Assembly (NCBI GenBank): GCA_020026285.1 | Contig: JAHHQS010000172.1 | Span: 1-7,540, forward strand | Direction: 5' to 3' | Length of the DNA stretch: 7,540 bases | Source: Parabacteroides sp. | Lineage (GTDB): Bacteria > Bacteroidota > Bacteroidia > Bacteroidales > Tannerellaceae | In this document: positions 1-6,059 of the stretch, piece by piece | How positions within the stretch are numbered: the stretch's first letter is position 1 | Layout of the letters: the number at the start of each line of letters is the position of its first letter | Made by a program: the position numbers and the translations under genes | Notes under the pieces: generated by a model | What the model was told of the DNA's origin: nothing | Database searches by the model: none | Seen by the model: only the letters and a program-made list of their open reading frames with translations

Positions 1-97
1 TGCACAACTTTTTACACATAAATATTTATCAAATTAATTCCGCCAACGGGTTTTATTAATAATAAGTTAAGAAAGTGAATATTTGATATTTATTTAT

Positions 98-105
98 TAT
101 CTTTA
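98..105 (+). promoter_or_regulatory. Possible -7 promoter element for the secreted-protein gene
   Basis: TATCTTTA matches the Bacteroidetes -7 consensus TAnnTTTG at five of its six fixed positions. There is no TTTG -33 box at the usual 19-21 base spacing; the nearest TTTG (82-85) is only 12 bases away. If real, transcription would begin around base 112, downstream of the ATG at 105, which would favour the ATG at 141 as the translation start. The surroundings are so AT-rich that a chance match is quite possible. Confidence 0.25.
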
Positions 106-140
106 TGGCATTAACCATAAAAAGAATAAAACTCTTAGCT

Positions 141-1874
141 ATGAGAAAGTATTATTTATTATTTGTTTGTGTTACAGTTTCTCTTTTCAGTTTTGTAATC
201 ACTATTTCTGCTCAATCGGAATGGTTAAATCCTTTGAATTGGTCCATTCAAGTAAATGATGAGGCGCAAAATCCTAAGATTGTACATAAATTATATGTGC
301 AAGGTTTCGATGAAGATGATAAAGGTCTTTTAGATTATCAAGTTAGTGGAAAGCATGATTTTATAATTCCTAATGAATATAACATTCAAGGAGGATCTGA
401 TACTCGTGCTATACGACTTTTCCCTGGAAGTAAACTCGTTTTTGATGTAGTGGATTTTGGAGAGCAAGCAATAGCTACTTTTAAAATACCTTTTGCATTT
501 GTTTCTCCTAAAGTAAAAGAGGATATTGCTTTTACTTCGTATTCTTATGTAAATAGCGAACCTAGAACAGTGAGACCTTGTATAATACATAAAGAAGATA
601 AGACCGGTTATTTTAACGAAATAAAAACAAGAGGAAGAAAGTGTTGTTATAACTCTCCTATTATAAATCCAAGTAGGCTTGAAATAAGCGTTGGGCAAAC
701 AACAGAAACATCTAATGGATTTTATTGTATTGATAGTGTATTCTTGTTTTTGGAAATACCTGATTATTCATTATTCAATAAGTCTGGATATTGGCACAAT
801 AATAATTTATGGTCTCATCTTTATCCTAAAAAATCAAGAAAAGCATTGATTGATTCGGATGTTATCATAGATTCTCCTGCCGATTGTGAACAGATAATTA
901 ATAATCAGAAAGATATTAAGATTGTAGATGCAGGGCGCTTGAAAATGAAGAAAATGTCTTCACTGTATGAATTCCCTGAAAAAGGAAAATGGTTCTTTGT
1001 CTCTTTCCCTTTTGATGTTTATCCAGAAGATCTGGATACCGATTTTCAGATGGGAGATGAATCTACCATTACTGACAGCAAAGTGAATAATGTTCTTTAT
1101 GCATGTAAGTATGATGGAAAACGTAGAGCTGATACAAATAAAGCCAATGGAAATTGGATTGTTATTTCTACTCGTGATATTGTTCCAGGAGAAGTTTTGT
1201 TCCATAAAGGTGCAGGGTATCTATTGGCTATTGATCAAACAGCCGATAAACAATTGTTGACCTTTTCTTCTAGTTCAAATACAGAATTGATTTTTACCCC
1301 CGATGAAATCTTGACTATAAAGGCTGATGAGATGCAAACAGGAAACGAAGAAAATAATGGATGGCTATTATGTGGTAATCCTTATACATCTTCTTTGTCA
1401 TTAAAAGATATTCAGTCAAATTCAGATTTGGATGGTTTTATTTATGTATTTGATGGTGAGAATTATAAACCTTATCCAATAGGTAGTGACTGGAGTATCC
1501 CAGCCCATTGTCCTTTTTTTGTGAAAGCAAAAAGAAATACTCAATTAGTTATCAAAAATACCATAACTGAAAAAACTAATTTGTTGCAAAATACTAAATC
1601 CTTTTCTGGAAAATTAGAACCATTTACTATGGTTACATCTAAAGAGAAGATAGAAGCTCATAATAATTTTACGTATAAGATATATTCAGATCATATTACT
1701 TTATATTCTAATGTAAAAGGATATTATTGTATATATGATGTACTAGGTAGGTTATTGGACAGAAATCAATTGTTATCAGGCGAAAATGACTATATATTAC
1801 CATCAAGACATGGAGTCTATTTTGTGAATGTAATGATTGGTAGAAAAAATAAATGTATAAAAGTGGTTCATTGA
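141..1874 (+). CDS. Secreted surface protein of unknown function with T9SS type A-like C-terminal domain
   Basis: Function not recognised. From the ATG at 141 the product is 577 residues and begins MRKYYLLF..., a clean signal peptide ending near ISAQ (residue 25). The frame is also open from an ATG at 105 (589 residues), but that adds 12 residues before the signal peptide, so 141 is preferred. An N-terminal domain (about 26-210) holds four cysteines (147, 168, 169, 196). Then comes a GYWHNNNLW segment (216-224), resembling the 'GxW...xW..g..P' start of Bacteroidetes beta-helix repeats, followed by a very short remnant of such a repeat. WFFVSFPFDV (284-293), GWLLCGNPY (407-415) and IPAHCPFFVKA (453-463) are motifs seen in large Bacteroidetes surface proteins. 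The last 50 residues, with IYDVLGRL (531-538), GVYFVNV (558-564) and KCIKVVH, look like a type IX secretion type A sorting domain, so export across the outer membrane is inferred. Base composition is more AT-rich than rsmA and mgtE. The gene stands alone, convergent with the next gene. Confidence 0.85.
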   Translation: MRKYYLLFVCVTVSLFSFVITISAQSEWLNPLNWSIQVNDEAQNPKIVHKLYVQGFDEDDKGLLDYQVSGKHDFIIPNEYNIQGGSDTRAIRLFPGSKLVFDVVDFGEQAIATFKIPFAFVSPKVKEDIAFTSYSYVNSEPRTVRPCIIHKEDKTGYFNEIKTRGRKCCYNSPIINPSRLEISVGQTTETSNGFYCIDSVFLFLEIPDYSLFNKSGYWHNNNLWSHLYPKKSRKALIDSDVIIDSPADCEQIINNQKDIKIVDAGRLKMKKMSSLYEFPEKGKWFFVSFPFDVYPEDLDTDFQMGDESTITDSKVNNVLYACKYDGKRRADTNKANGNWIVISTRDIVPGEVLFHKGAGYLLAIDQTADKQLLTFSSSSNTELIFTPDEILTIKADEMQTGNEENNGWLLCGNPYTSSLSLKDIQSNSDLDGFIYVFDGENYKPYPIGSDWSIPAHCPFFVKAKRNTQLVIKNTITEKTNLLQNTKSFSGKLEPFTMVTSKEKIEAHNNFTYKIYSDHITLYSNVKGYYCIYDVLGRLLDRNQLLSGENDYILPSRHGVYFVNVMIGRKNKCIKVVH

Positions 1875-1970
1875 AGAATCTCTTTTTTAGGATTGATGCA
1901 TTCCGGGTATTTTGAAATCTGAAAATATTACCATGCTTTAATGAAATGGATAGTTTAAATTGACAGATTG

Positions 1971-2020
1971 AAGGCATTCTCCTGATTAAACAAGAAGAGT
2001 GCCTTTATTTTTATTTCTTT
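1971..2020 (+). terminator. Intrinsic terminator after the secreted-protein gene
   Basis: The arms AAGGCATTCT (1971-1980) and AGAGTGCCTT (1996-2005) form a 10-bp stem with one G-T wobble and a 15-base loop. On the + strand a T-rich run (2004-2020) follows. It ends the gene that stops at 1874. The right arm lies five bases beyond the stop codon of the minus-strand rhodanese gene, and the T-tract overlaps that gene's last codons. It may also work for that gene, but the minus-strand tail after the stem (CAATCTGTCAATTT) is a poorer U-tract. Confidence 0.75.
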
Positions 2021-2454
2021 ATATATTCCAGCCAGCTATCGTAACCATATTCTAGATTATATACCATAAAACCTCTTTCTAATAGTTTTTTTGCTGCCAT
2101 TCTACTCCTAATGCCTCCTTTACAATAGACGGCAACCGGTTTACTTTTATCCAGTTTAGATTCTGCAATCTGGATAAAATTGTCTTTTTTCATATCTATA
2201 TTAATCGCATCTGCGATATAACCTTGTTGGTATTCTTGCTTGGTTCTGACATCAACAAGTTGTGCTCCCGGATAACTTCCCCAACATTTATCAAATTTTT
2301 CAGGATTATAAGTTGTGAAATTTAAGTTTTTATTAAGTATGAGCAATGAATCAGGGATGATAATATGATTCTTTTTCTGATTTTGTCCGAAACAGTTTAT
2401 AACTGGAAATAAACTGAATATAAGAATTATAACCTTCGTGTAAAAAGCTTCCAT
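2011..2454 (-). CDS. Exported rhodanese-like domain protein
   Basis: A single-domain rhodanese fold of 147 residues, the usual size for an exported one-domain member. Residues 1-24 form a signal peptide (a hydrophobic stretch then CFGQ). The cysteine at 21 is not in a good lipobox (VINC), so a soluble periplasmic form is more likely than a lipoprotein. The domain spans about 50-145: LVDVRTKQEY (66-75) is the conserved DVR strand-turn, GYIADAINI (78-86) the segment before the central strand, and CKGGIRS (111-117) the active-site loop with catalytic Cys111 and Arg116. Such proteins carry a persulfide on the cysteine and move sulfane sulfur, or act in periplasmic thiol/redox chemistry; the substrate cannot be told from sequence. 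A strong terminator lies between it and pepD upstream, so it is probably a separate transcript with a promoter in the 36 bases before its ATG, though no clear -7 box is visible there. Confidence 0.88.
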   Translation of the reverse strand: MEAFYTKVIILIFSLFPVINCFGQNQKKNHIIIPDSLLILNKNLNFTTYNPEKFDKCWGSYPGAQLVDVRTKQEYQQGYIADAINIDMKKDNFIQIAESKLDKSKPVAVYCKGGIRSRMAAKKLLERGFMVYNLEYGYDSWLEYIKK

Positions 2455-2490
2455 TTTTCTGTTTTTATAGATAGTTGTAAGTTAGTAGGT

Positions 2491-2539
2491 AAAAAAAGTT
2501 CCGTTCTTTTAGAATGACTATCGAAGGACGGAACTTTTT
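2491..2539 (-). terminator. Strong intrinsic terminator of pepD
   Basis: The arms at 2493-2508 and 2524-2539 pair over 16 bp with a single wobble (core AGTTCCGTTCTT / AAGGACGGAACT) around a 15-base loop. Read on the minus strand the stem ends in seven T residues (2497 down to 2491). It starts 24 bases beyond the pepD stop. The outer A/T pairs give an A-tract on the other side too, so it could stop transcription both ways. Confidence 0.88.
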
Positions 2540-2562
2540 ACTATTAGATAGTATAATAGAAT

Positions 2563-4017
2563 TTAGATTTTTTCTAAAGTAGCTTTAATTAATTCCCATG
2601 TATGAGCTACAGATTCTATTCTTACTCGTTCGTCAGGAGAATGAGGATGCTCTAAATCCGGGCCGATTGAAATCATATCCATCTTTGGATATGCACCTTG
2701 GATAATTCCGCATTCCAGACCGGCATGCATGACCTTAACTTCTGGATAGGCTCCAAATAACTCTTTGTATGCGCTTTTCATTACCTCAAGAATCGGAGAA
2801 TTAATGTTTGGTTGCCATCCATTGTAACTGTTTGTTGCTTCAACTTTAGCTCCAGCAAGAGAGAAGATACTATCCAGACTAGAACACAAAGCATCTTTTC
2901 TGCTTTCAGAAGAACTTCTAATCAGCAGTTTTATTTCTATTAATTCTTCAGAAGTTTTTACGATTGATAAATTAGATGAAGATTCTACAGTTCCAGGGAA
3001 ATCATTTAACATAGTGATAGGTCCATTCTGGCAACCTTCAATAGCATTGATTAAATCATCTTGAATTTCTTCAGGAATTAGTGTTTTAGGCAGATCAACC
3101 ATCTCTGCTGTGAAACAGATATTATCTTCAACGCCTTTATTTTCTTCTCTAAAAATATCCTGATAATCTGAAACTAATTCCCATAAAGCTTCAACATTGT
3201 CACCCGGAATTGTAACGATGGCAATCGCTTCGCGAGGAATCGCATTTCGTAAATTACCACCTTCAATAGCAGACAGACGTGCTCCATAATCGCAGACGGC
3301 TTCTTTTAAGAAGCGGAACATCAGTTTGTTTGCATTAGCTCTGCCTAAATGAATATCTACGCCGGAATGTCCGCCTTTTAATCCTGTTAGAAGCAGTTTT
3401 ACAGCAACATCACCTTCTGGAATATAGTTGTCTTCCTTGAATTGGAAAGAAATGTTCATATCGATACCGCCGGCACAACCTACGAACAATTCTCCTTCTT
3501 TTTCTGAATCACAATTTAAGAGAATATCACCTTTTAAGAAACCTGGTTTCAAATCAACGGCTCCAACCATCCCTTCTTCTTCGTCGATAGTAAATAGAGC
3601 TTCGATAGGTCCATGTTTTATTGAATTATCCTGAAGAACAGCCATTGCTAAAGAGGCACCGATTCCATCATCAGCACCTAATGTCGTTTCGCGTGCTTTT
3701 ACCCATTCTCCATCTATCCATGCATCAATAGGATCTGTCAGGAAATTATGGTTTACTGATGAATTCTTTTGAGGAACCATGTCTAAATGAGCCTGCAAAG
3801 TAACTGTCTTGCGATTTTCCATACCAGGAGTGGCTGGTTTACGGATCAAAACATTTCCTACTTTATCTTGCAACGTCTCAAGTCCCAAACTCTTTCCAAA
3901 TTCGTATACGTGGCGAGAAACAGCTTCAGTATGTCCGGTTGGACGAGGAATTTGAGTTAGATCATAAAAATTACTCCATACTTGTTTTGGAGACAGCTCT
4001 TTAATTTCTGCTGACAT
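2563..4017 (-). CDS. pepD: Aminoacyl-histidine dipeptidase (peptidase family M20C, PepD)
   Basis: A cytosolic di-zinc peptidase that hydrolyses Xaa-His dipeptides such as carnosine and some other dipeptides, feeding amino-acid recycling. At 484 residues it is the normal family length, with no signal peptide. All expected active-site residues are present: His77 and Asp79 in AHLDMVP, Asp116 in GADDGIG, catalytic Glu146 and metal-ligand Glu147 in TIDEEEGM, Asp170 in LNCDSE, and the C-terminal metal His457 in LEHPHSPDE. Spacing agrees with the residues known for Vibrio and E. coli PepD, shifted by three to four positions. The lid/dimerisation domain lies at about 190-400, with GLKGGHSGVDIH (212-223) and GGNLRNAIPRE (253-263). 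It follows the flippase-like gene on the same strand after 91 bases that contain a hairpin, so cotranscription is possible but not certain. It ends in a strong terminator. No frameshift or missing motif is seen. Confidence 0.96.
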   Translation of the reverse strand: MSAEIKELSPKQVWSNFYDLTQIPRPTGHTEAVSRHVYEFGKSLGLETLQDKVGNVLIRKPATPGMENRKTVTLQAHLDMVPQKNSSVNHNFLTDPIDAWIDGEWVKARETTLGADDGIGASLAMAVLQDNSIKHGPIEALFTIDEEEGMVGAVDLKPGFLKGDILLNCDSEKEGELFVGCAGGIDMNISFQFKEDNYIPEGDVAVKLLLTGLKGGHSGVDIHLGRANANKLMFRFLKEAVCDYGARLSAIEGGNLRNAIPREAIAIVTIPGDNVEALWELVSDYQDIFREENKGVEDNICFTAEMVDLPKTLIPEEIQDDLINAIEGCQNGPITMLNDFPGTVESSSNLSIVKTSEELIEIKLLIRSSSESRKDALCSSLDSIFSLAGAKVEATNSYNGWQPNINSPILEVMKSAYKELFGAYPEVKVMHAGLECGIIQGAYPKMDMISIGPDLEHPHSPDERVRIESVAHTWELIKATLEKI

Positions 4018-4034
4018 AACAACAACATTTTACA

Positions 4035-4057
4035 TTGTCTTTCTTCTACAAAGACAA
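4035..4057. repeat. Perfect inverted repeat upstream of pepD
   Basis: TTGTCTTT (4035-4042) and AAAGACAA (4050-4057) are exact inverse complements around a 7-base spacer. The element sits 18 to 40 bases ahead of the pepD ATG, in the 91-base gap after the flippase-like gene. It lacks a real T-tract on either strand, so it is a weak terminator candidate. An operator or a 5' UTR hairpin is equally possible. The TTTG of the minus-strand TGTCTTTG, an imperfect -7 box, lies inside it. Confidence 0.5.
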
Positions 4058-4108
4058 CTTGATTGATACTAAATATGTTTATCTGGTGGATTACTCCATC
4101 ATACTTAT

Positions 4109-5101
4109 TTATTCTTGTTTACGATTGGTTAGGGGTAGAGCTATAATGCCGATTAAACCACAAATAGCAAACCAGGCTGTCTGGATAGTATGGACTACCA
4201 ATGCAAAAGCTGCAGCATCATTCTCTTTTACACCAAAACAAACCAAAGTGGATATAACCATAAAATGCCATGGACCAATTCCTCCCTGAATGGGTACCGC
4301 TACACCAATACTACTCATGGTAAAAGCGATTAATCCAACAGAGATTCCTAAATCACGAGTGAAATCGAAAGCATAAAATGTTATATAAAAGTAAAAGAAA
4401 TAACAGATCCAAATAAGGAAGCTTTGCAGAATGAATAAACCTTTTGATTCTAAAAGCCAAACACTCTTGATACCACTCCAGATATCCTTCAAGATTCCTT
4501 TGATTTTTTGAACCAGTGTAAAGTTACTTAAATATTTGAATACAAACCAAACGGAAAAGATAATAATTACCAAAAAAAGATAAATCCAAACTGAATGTAT
4601 CAGCGACTGAAACCCTGCCACTAAATTTGGATTTTGTTGGAAGAAGTTAATGAAAAAATCAAAATTATAAATGAAGATGGAAAGGACAATACCTCCAACT
4701 ATAACGCTGTCACTGATTCGATCAATGAATAAAGTCCCCAATAGTTTCGAGAAGGATATTTTTTCATAACGGGTAATTATTCCGCAACGCCATATTTCTC
4801 CCATTCTGGGAAGGACCAGATTGACTGCGTAGTTTCCAAGGACGGCATAAATTAGATTTGATATTTTGAATTTTTCTCCGATAGAACGAATAAGAAGTCC
4901 CCAGCGTAATCCTCTGATGACATTCCCGGCTAATCCAAAAACTAAAGAAAATAATATAATCTTGTAATCGACTCCGGTTTTTACGAGTTGCCATATTTCG
5001 GATATATCCATATTCCGATATAGAAAAATCAGAAGAAGACATCCTAAAAGGAGAGGTAGAAATATTTTAATCGCTGAACGAAATATGCTTTTTGAATTCA
5101 T
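4109..5101 (-). CDS. Flippase-like membrane protein (LPG synthase TM / UPF0104 family)
   Basis: A 330-residue integral inner-membrane protein with about eight hydrophobic segments (roughly 11-28, 46-62, 84-98, 131-148, 169-189, 223-244, 253-271 and 298-322). It carries the family hallmarks: RGLRW (63-67), GNYAVNLVLPRMGEIWR (89-105) corresponding to the conserved N-x-x-(L)P-x-R-x-GE-x-x-R segment, a DRISDS turn (127-132), and GGIGPWHF (273-280) near the end. This domain is shared with the membrane part of lysylphosphatidylglycerol synthase MprF, where it flips aminoacylated lipid. Here there is no C-terminal aminoacyltransferase domain, so the protein is a stand-alone transporter-type member. 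The substrate (a lipid or polyprenyl-linked molecule) is inferred only from the family. It is divergent from rsmA across 91 bases and is followed by pepD on the same strand. Confidence 0.9.
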   Translation of the reverse strand: MNSKSIFRSAIKIFLPLLLGCLLLIFLYRNMDISEIWQLVKTGVDYKIILFSLVFGLAGNVIRGLRWGLLIRSIGEKFKISNLIYAVLGNYAVNLVLPRMGEIWRCGIITRYEKISFSKLLGTLFIDRISDSVIVGGIVLSIFIYNFDFFINFFQQNPNLVAGFQSLIHSVWIYLFLVIIIFSVWFVFKYLSNFTLVQKIKGILKDIWSGIKSVWLLESKGLFILQSFLIWICYFFYFYITFYAFDFTRDLGISVGLIAFTMSSIGVAVPIQGGIGPWHFMVISTLVCFGVKENDAAAFALVVHTIQTAWFAICGLIGIIALPLTNRKQE

Positions 5102-5109
5102 TCGATACC

Positions 5110-5125
5110 ATTATTTATAAATAAT
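5110..5125. repeat. 16-bp perfect AT palindrome, left copy
   Basis: ATTATTTATAAATAAT is fully self-complementary. It lies three bases before the + strand -7 box for rsmA and inside the predicted 5' UTR of the flippase-like gene. It shares the half-site ATTATTTA/TAAATAAT with the palindrome at 5156-5171. It could be an operator, or chance in AT-rich DNA. Confidence 0.5.
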
Positions 5126-5128
5126 TAG

Positions 5129-5136
5129 TACTTTTG
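5129..5136 (+). promoter_or_regulatory. Candidate -7 element for rsmA-mgtE
   Basis: TACTTTTG matches the Bacteroidetes -7 consensus TAnnTTTG at every fixed position. The start site would be around 5142, giving a leader of about 50 bases to the rsmA ATG at 5193. A canonical TTTG -33 box is not present at the normal distance; TTCG at 5101-5104 is the closest and is slightly far. Confidence 0.5.
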
Positions 5137-5143
5137 TATAAGG

Positions 5144-5151
5144 CAAAGATA
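5144..5151 (-). promoter_or_regulatory. Candidate -7 element for the flippase-like gene
   Basis: Read on the minus strand this is TATCTTTG, an exact TAnnTTTG match. Transcription would begin near 5137, about 36 bases ahead of the ATG at 5101. A TTTG at the -33 side exists (minus strand, near 5182-5185) but at about 30 bases, too far for the consensus spacing. The site is only seven bases from the oppositely directed -7 box of rsmA, so the two promoters overlap. Confidence 0.5.
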
Positions 5152-5155
5152 AGCA

Positions 5156-5171
5156 TATTATTTAAATAATA
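5156..5171. repeat. 16-bp perfect AT palindrome, right copy
   Basis: TATTATTTAAATAATA is fully self-complementary. It lies four bases upstream (on the minus strand) of the flippase-like gene's -7 box and inside the predicted leader of rsmA, mirroring the palindrome at 5110-5125. Centre-to-centre distance is 46 bp. Confidence 0.5.
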
Positions 5172-5192
5172 ACCCATTACACAAATAAGTGA

Positions 5193-5987
5193 ATGAGATT
5201 AGTTAAACCAAAAAAAGCATTGGGGCAGCATTTCCTGAAGGATTTAAGCATTGCCCAGCGTATCGCTGATACGGTAGCTGAATATAAAGGAACTCCGATT
5301 TTAGAAATAGGTCCGGGTATGGGGGTTTTGACTCAATATCTTTTAGAGGCTGAACATGATGTGAAAGTTGTAGAGTTGGATCAGGAATCGGTTGTTTATC
5401 TGGAACAGAATTTCCCTGATTTGAAGGGACGAATTATTGCAGATGATTTTTTAAAGTTAAAACTGGACCAGTTATATAAGGGCCCTTTTTGTGTCATAGG
5501 TAATTATCCTTACAATATATCCAGTCAGATTTTCTTTAAAGTTCTCGATTATAAAGATAATATACCTTGTTGTTCGGGAATGATTCAGAAAGAAGTAGCC
5601 GAGCGGCTTGCCGGAAAGCCAGGAACCAAGGCTTATGGTATTATCAGTGTTTTGCTTCAGGCTTGGTATGATATAGAATATCTGTTTACTGTCAGTGAAA
5701 CGGTTTTCAATCCACCTCCAAAAGTGAAGAGTGCAGTCATCAAAATGACAAGAAACCAGCGTACAGATTTAGGATGTGATGAAAAACTGTTTAAAACAGT
5801 TGTAAAAACCACCTTCAATCAGCGTCGCAAAACATTGCGTAATTCTATCAAGCCAATTTTGGGTAAGGAATTTCCTGATTATCATCTGCCTGTATTTGAT
5901 AAGCGTCCGGAGCAATTGTCTGTAGAGCAGTTTATAGAACTGACATTGACGGTTGATTCTTGGTTGAAACAGAATAAAATGGATTAA
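5193..5987 (+). CDS. rsmA: 16S rRNA (adenine(1518)-N6/adenine(1519)-N6)-dimethyltransferase RsmA (KsgA)
   Basis: Dimethylates the two adjacent adenines in the 3'-terminal hairpin of 16S rRNA, using S-adenosylmethionine, late in 30S subunit maturation; loss gives kasugamycin resistance. At 264 residues it is full length. Visible motifs in order: KKALGQHFL (7-15), the family N-terminal signature; EIGPGMGVLT (38-47), SAM-binding motif I; VELD (60-63) with the acidic ribose-binding residue; ADDF (83-86); GNYPYNISS (103-111), catalytic motif IV, in the NYPY form rather than the NLPY of enterobacteria; MIQKEVAERLA (130-140); VFNPPPKVKSAV (171-182); and FNQRRKTLRNSI (208-219) in the C-terminal rRNA-binding domain. 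The start is the only reasonable ATG, with no Shine-Dalgarno sequence, as is usual in this phylum. It is followed 72 bases later by mgtE on the same strand, probably cotranscribed. Confidence 0.97.
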   Translation: MRLVKPKKALGQHFLKDLSIAQRIADTVAEYKGTPILEIGPGMGVLTQYLLEAEHDVKVVELDQESVVYLEQNFPDLKGRIIADDFLKLKLDQLYKGPFCVIGNYPYNISSQIFFKVLDYKDNIPCCSGMIQKEVAERLAGKPGTKAYGIISVLLQAWYDIEYLFTVSETVFNPPPKVKSAVIKMTRNQRTDLGCDEKLFKTVVKTTFNQRRKTLRNSIKPILGKEFPDYHLPVFDKRPEQLSVEQFIELTLTVDSWLKQNKMD

Positions 5988-6004
5988 GGGGAAACAATAA
6001 AAAA

Positions 6005-6030
6005 CTGTTTTTGTTTTATTAAAAAAACAG
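6005..6030. repeat. Hairpin in the rsmA-mgtE gap
   Basis: CTGTTTTT (6005-6012) and AAAAACAG (6023-6030) are exact inverse complements; the inner TTTT/AAAA can extend the stem past a bulged G. On the + strand it is preceded by six A residues and followed by AGGAAAC, so it has no U-tract for rsmA. On the minus strand it is followed by TTTTTTATT and would look like a terminator against antisense transcription. It may instead mark a processing or attenuation point between rsmA and mgtE. Confidence 0.5.
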
Positions 6031-6059
6031 AGGAAACAAATCATTAGAGTAAAGCAGCC

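Noticed and set aside
1..104. End of an upstream gene or a mobile-element boundary at the left edge
   Set aside because: No coding frame, terminal inverted repeat or target duplication is visible; only AT-rich DNA with a 10-bp palindrome TTATTAATAA at 53-62.
330..698. 122-codon minus-strand frame inside the secreted-protein gene
   Set aside because: Antisense to a gene with a signal peptide and recognisable domain motifs; its composition looks like the complement of AT-rich coding DNA.
1896..1935. Possible hairpin GGTATTTT ... AAAATATTACC after the secreted-protein stop
   Set aside because: Pairing needs a three-base bulge and there is no T-tract; the terminator at 1971-2020 explains termination better.
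1875..1970. Imperfect direct repeat GATTGATGCATTCC / GATTGAAGGCATTC
   Set aside because: A single short match with an indel in AT-rich intergenic DNA; the second copy is explained by the terminator arm.
4035..4289. 84-codon plus-strand frame over the 3' end of the flippase-like gene
   Set aside because: Mostly antisense to the conserved C-terminus of the membrane protein and begins inside the inverted repeat; no protein-like motif.
5988..6059. Mg2+-sensing riboswitch ahead of mgtE
   Set aside because: Only 72 bases are available, too short for an M-box (about 150-170 bases), and only one simple A/T hairpin is visible.
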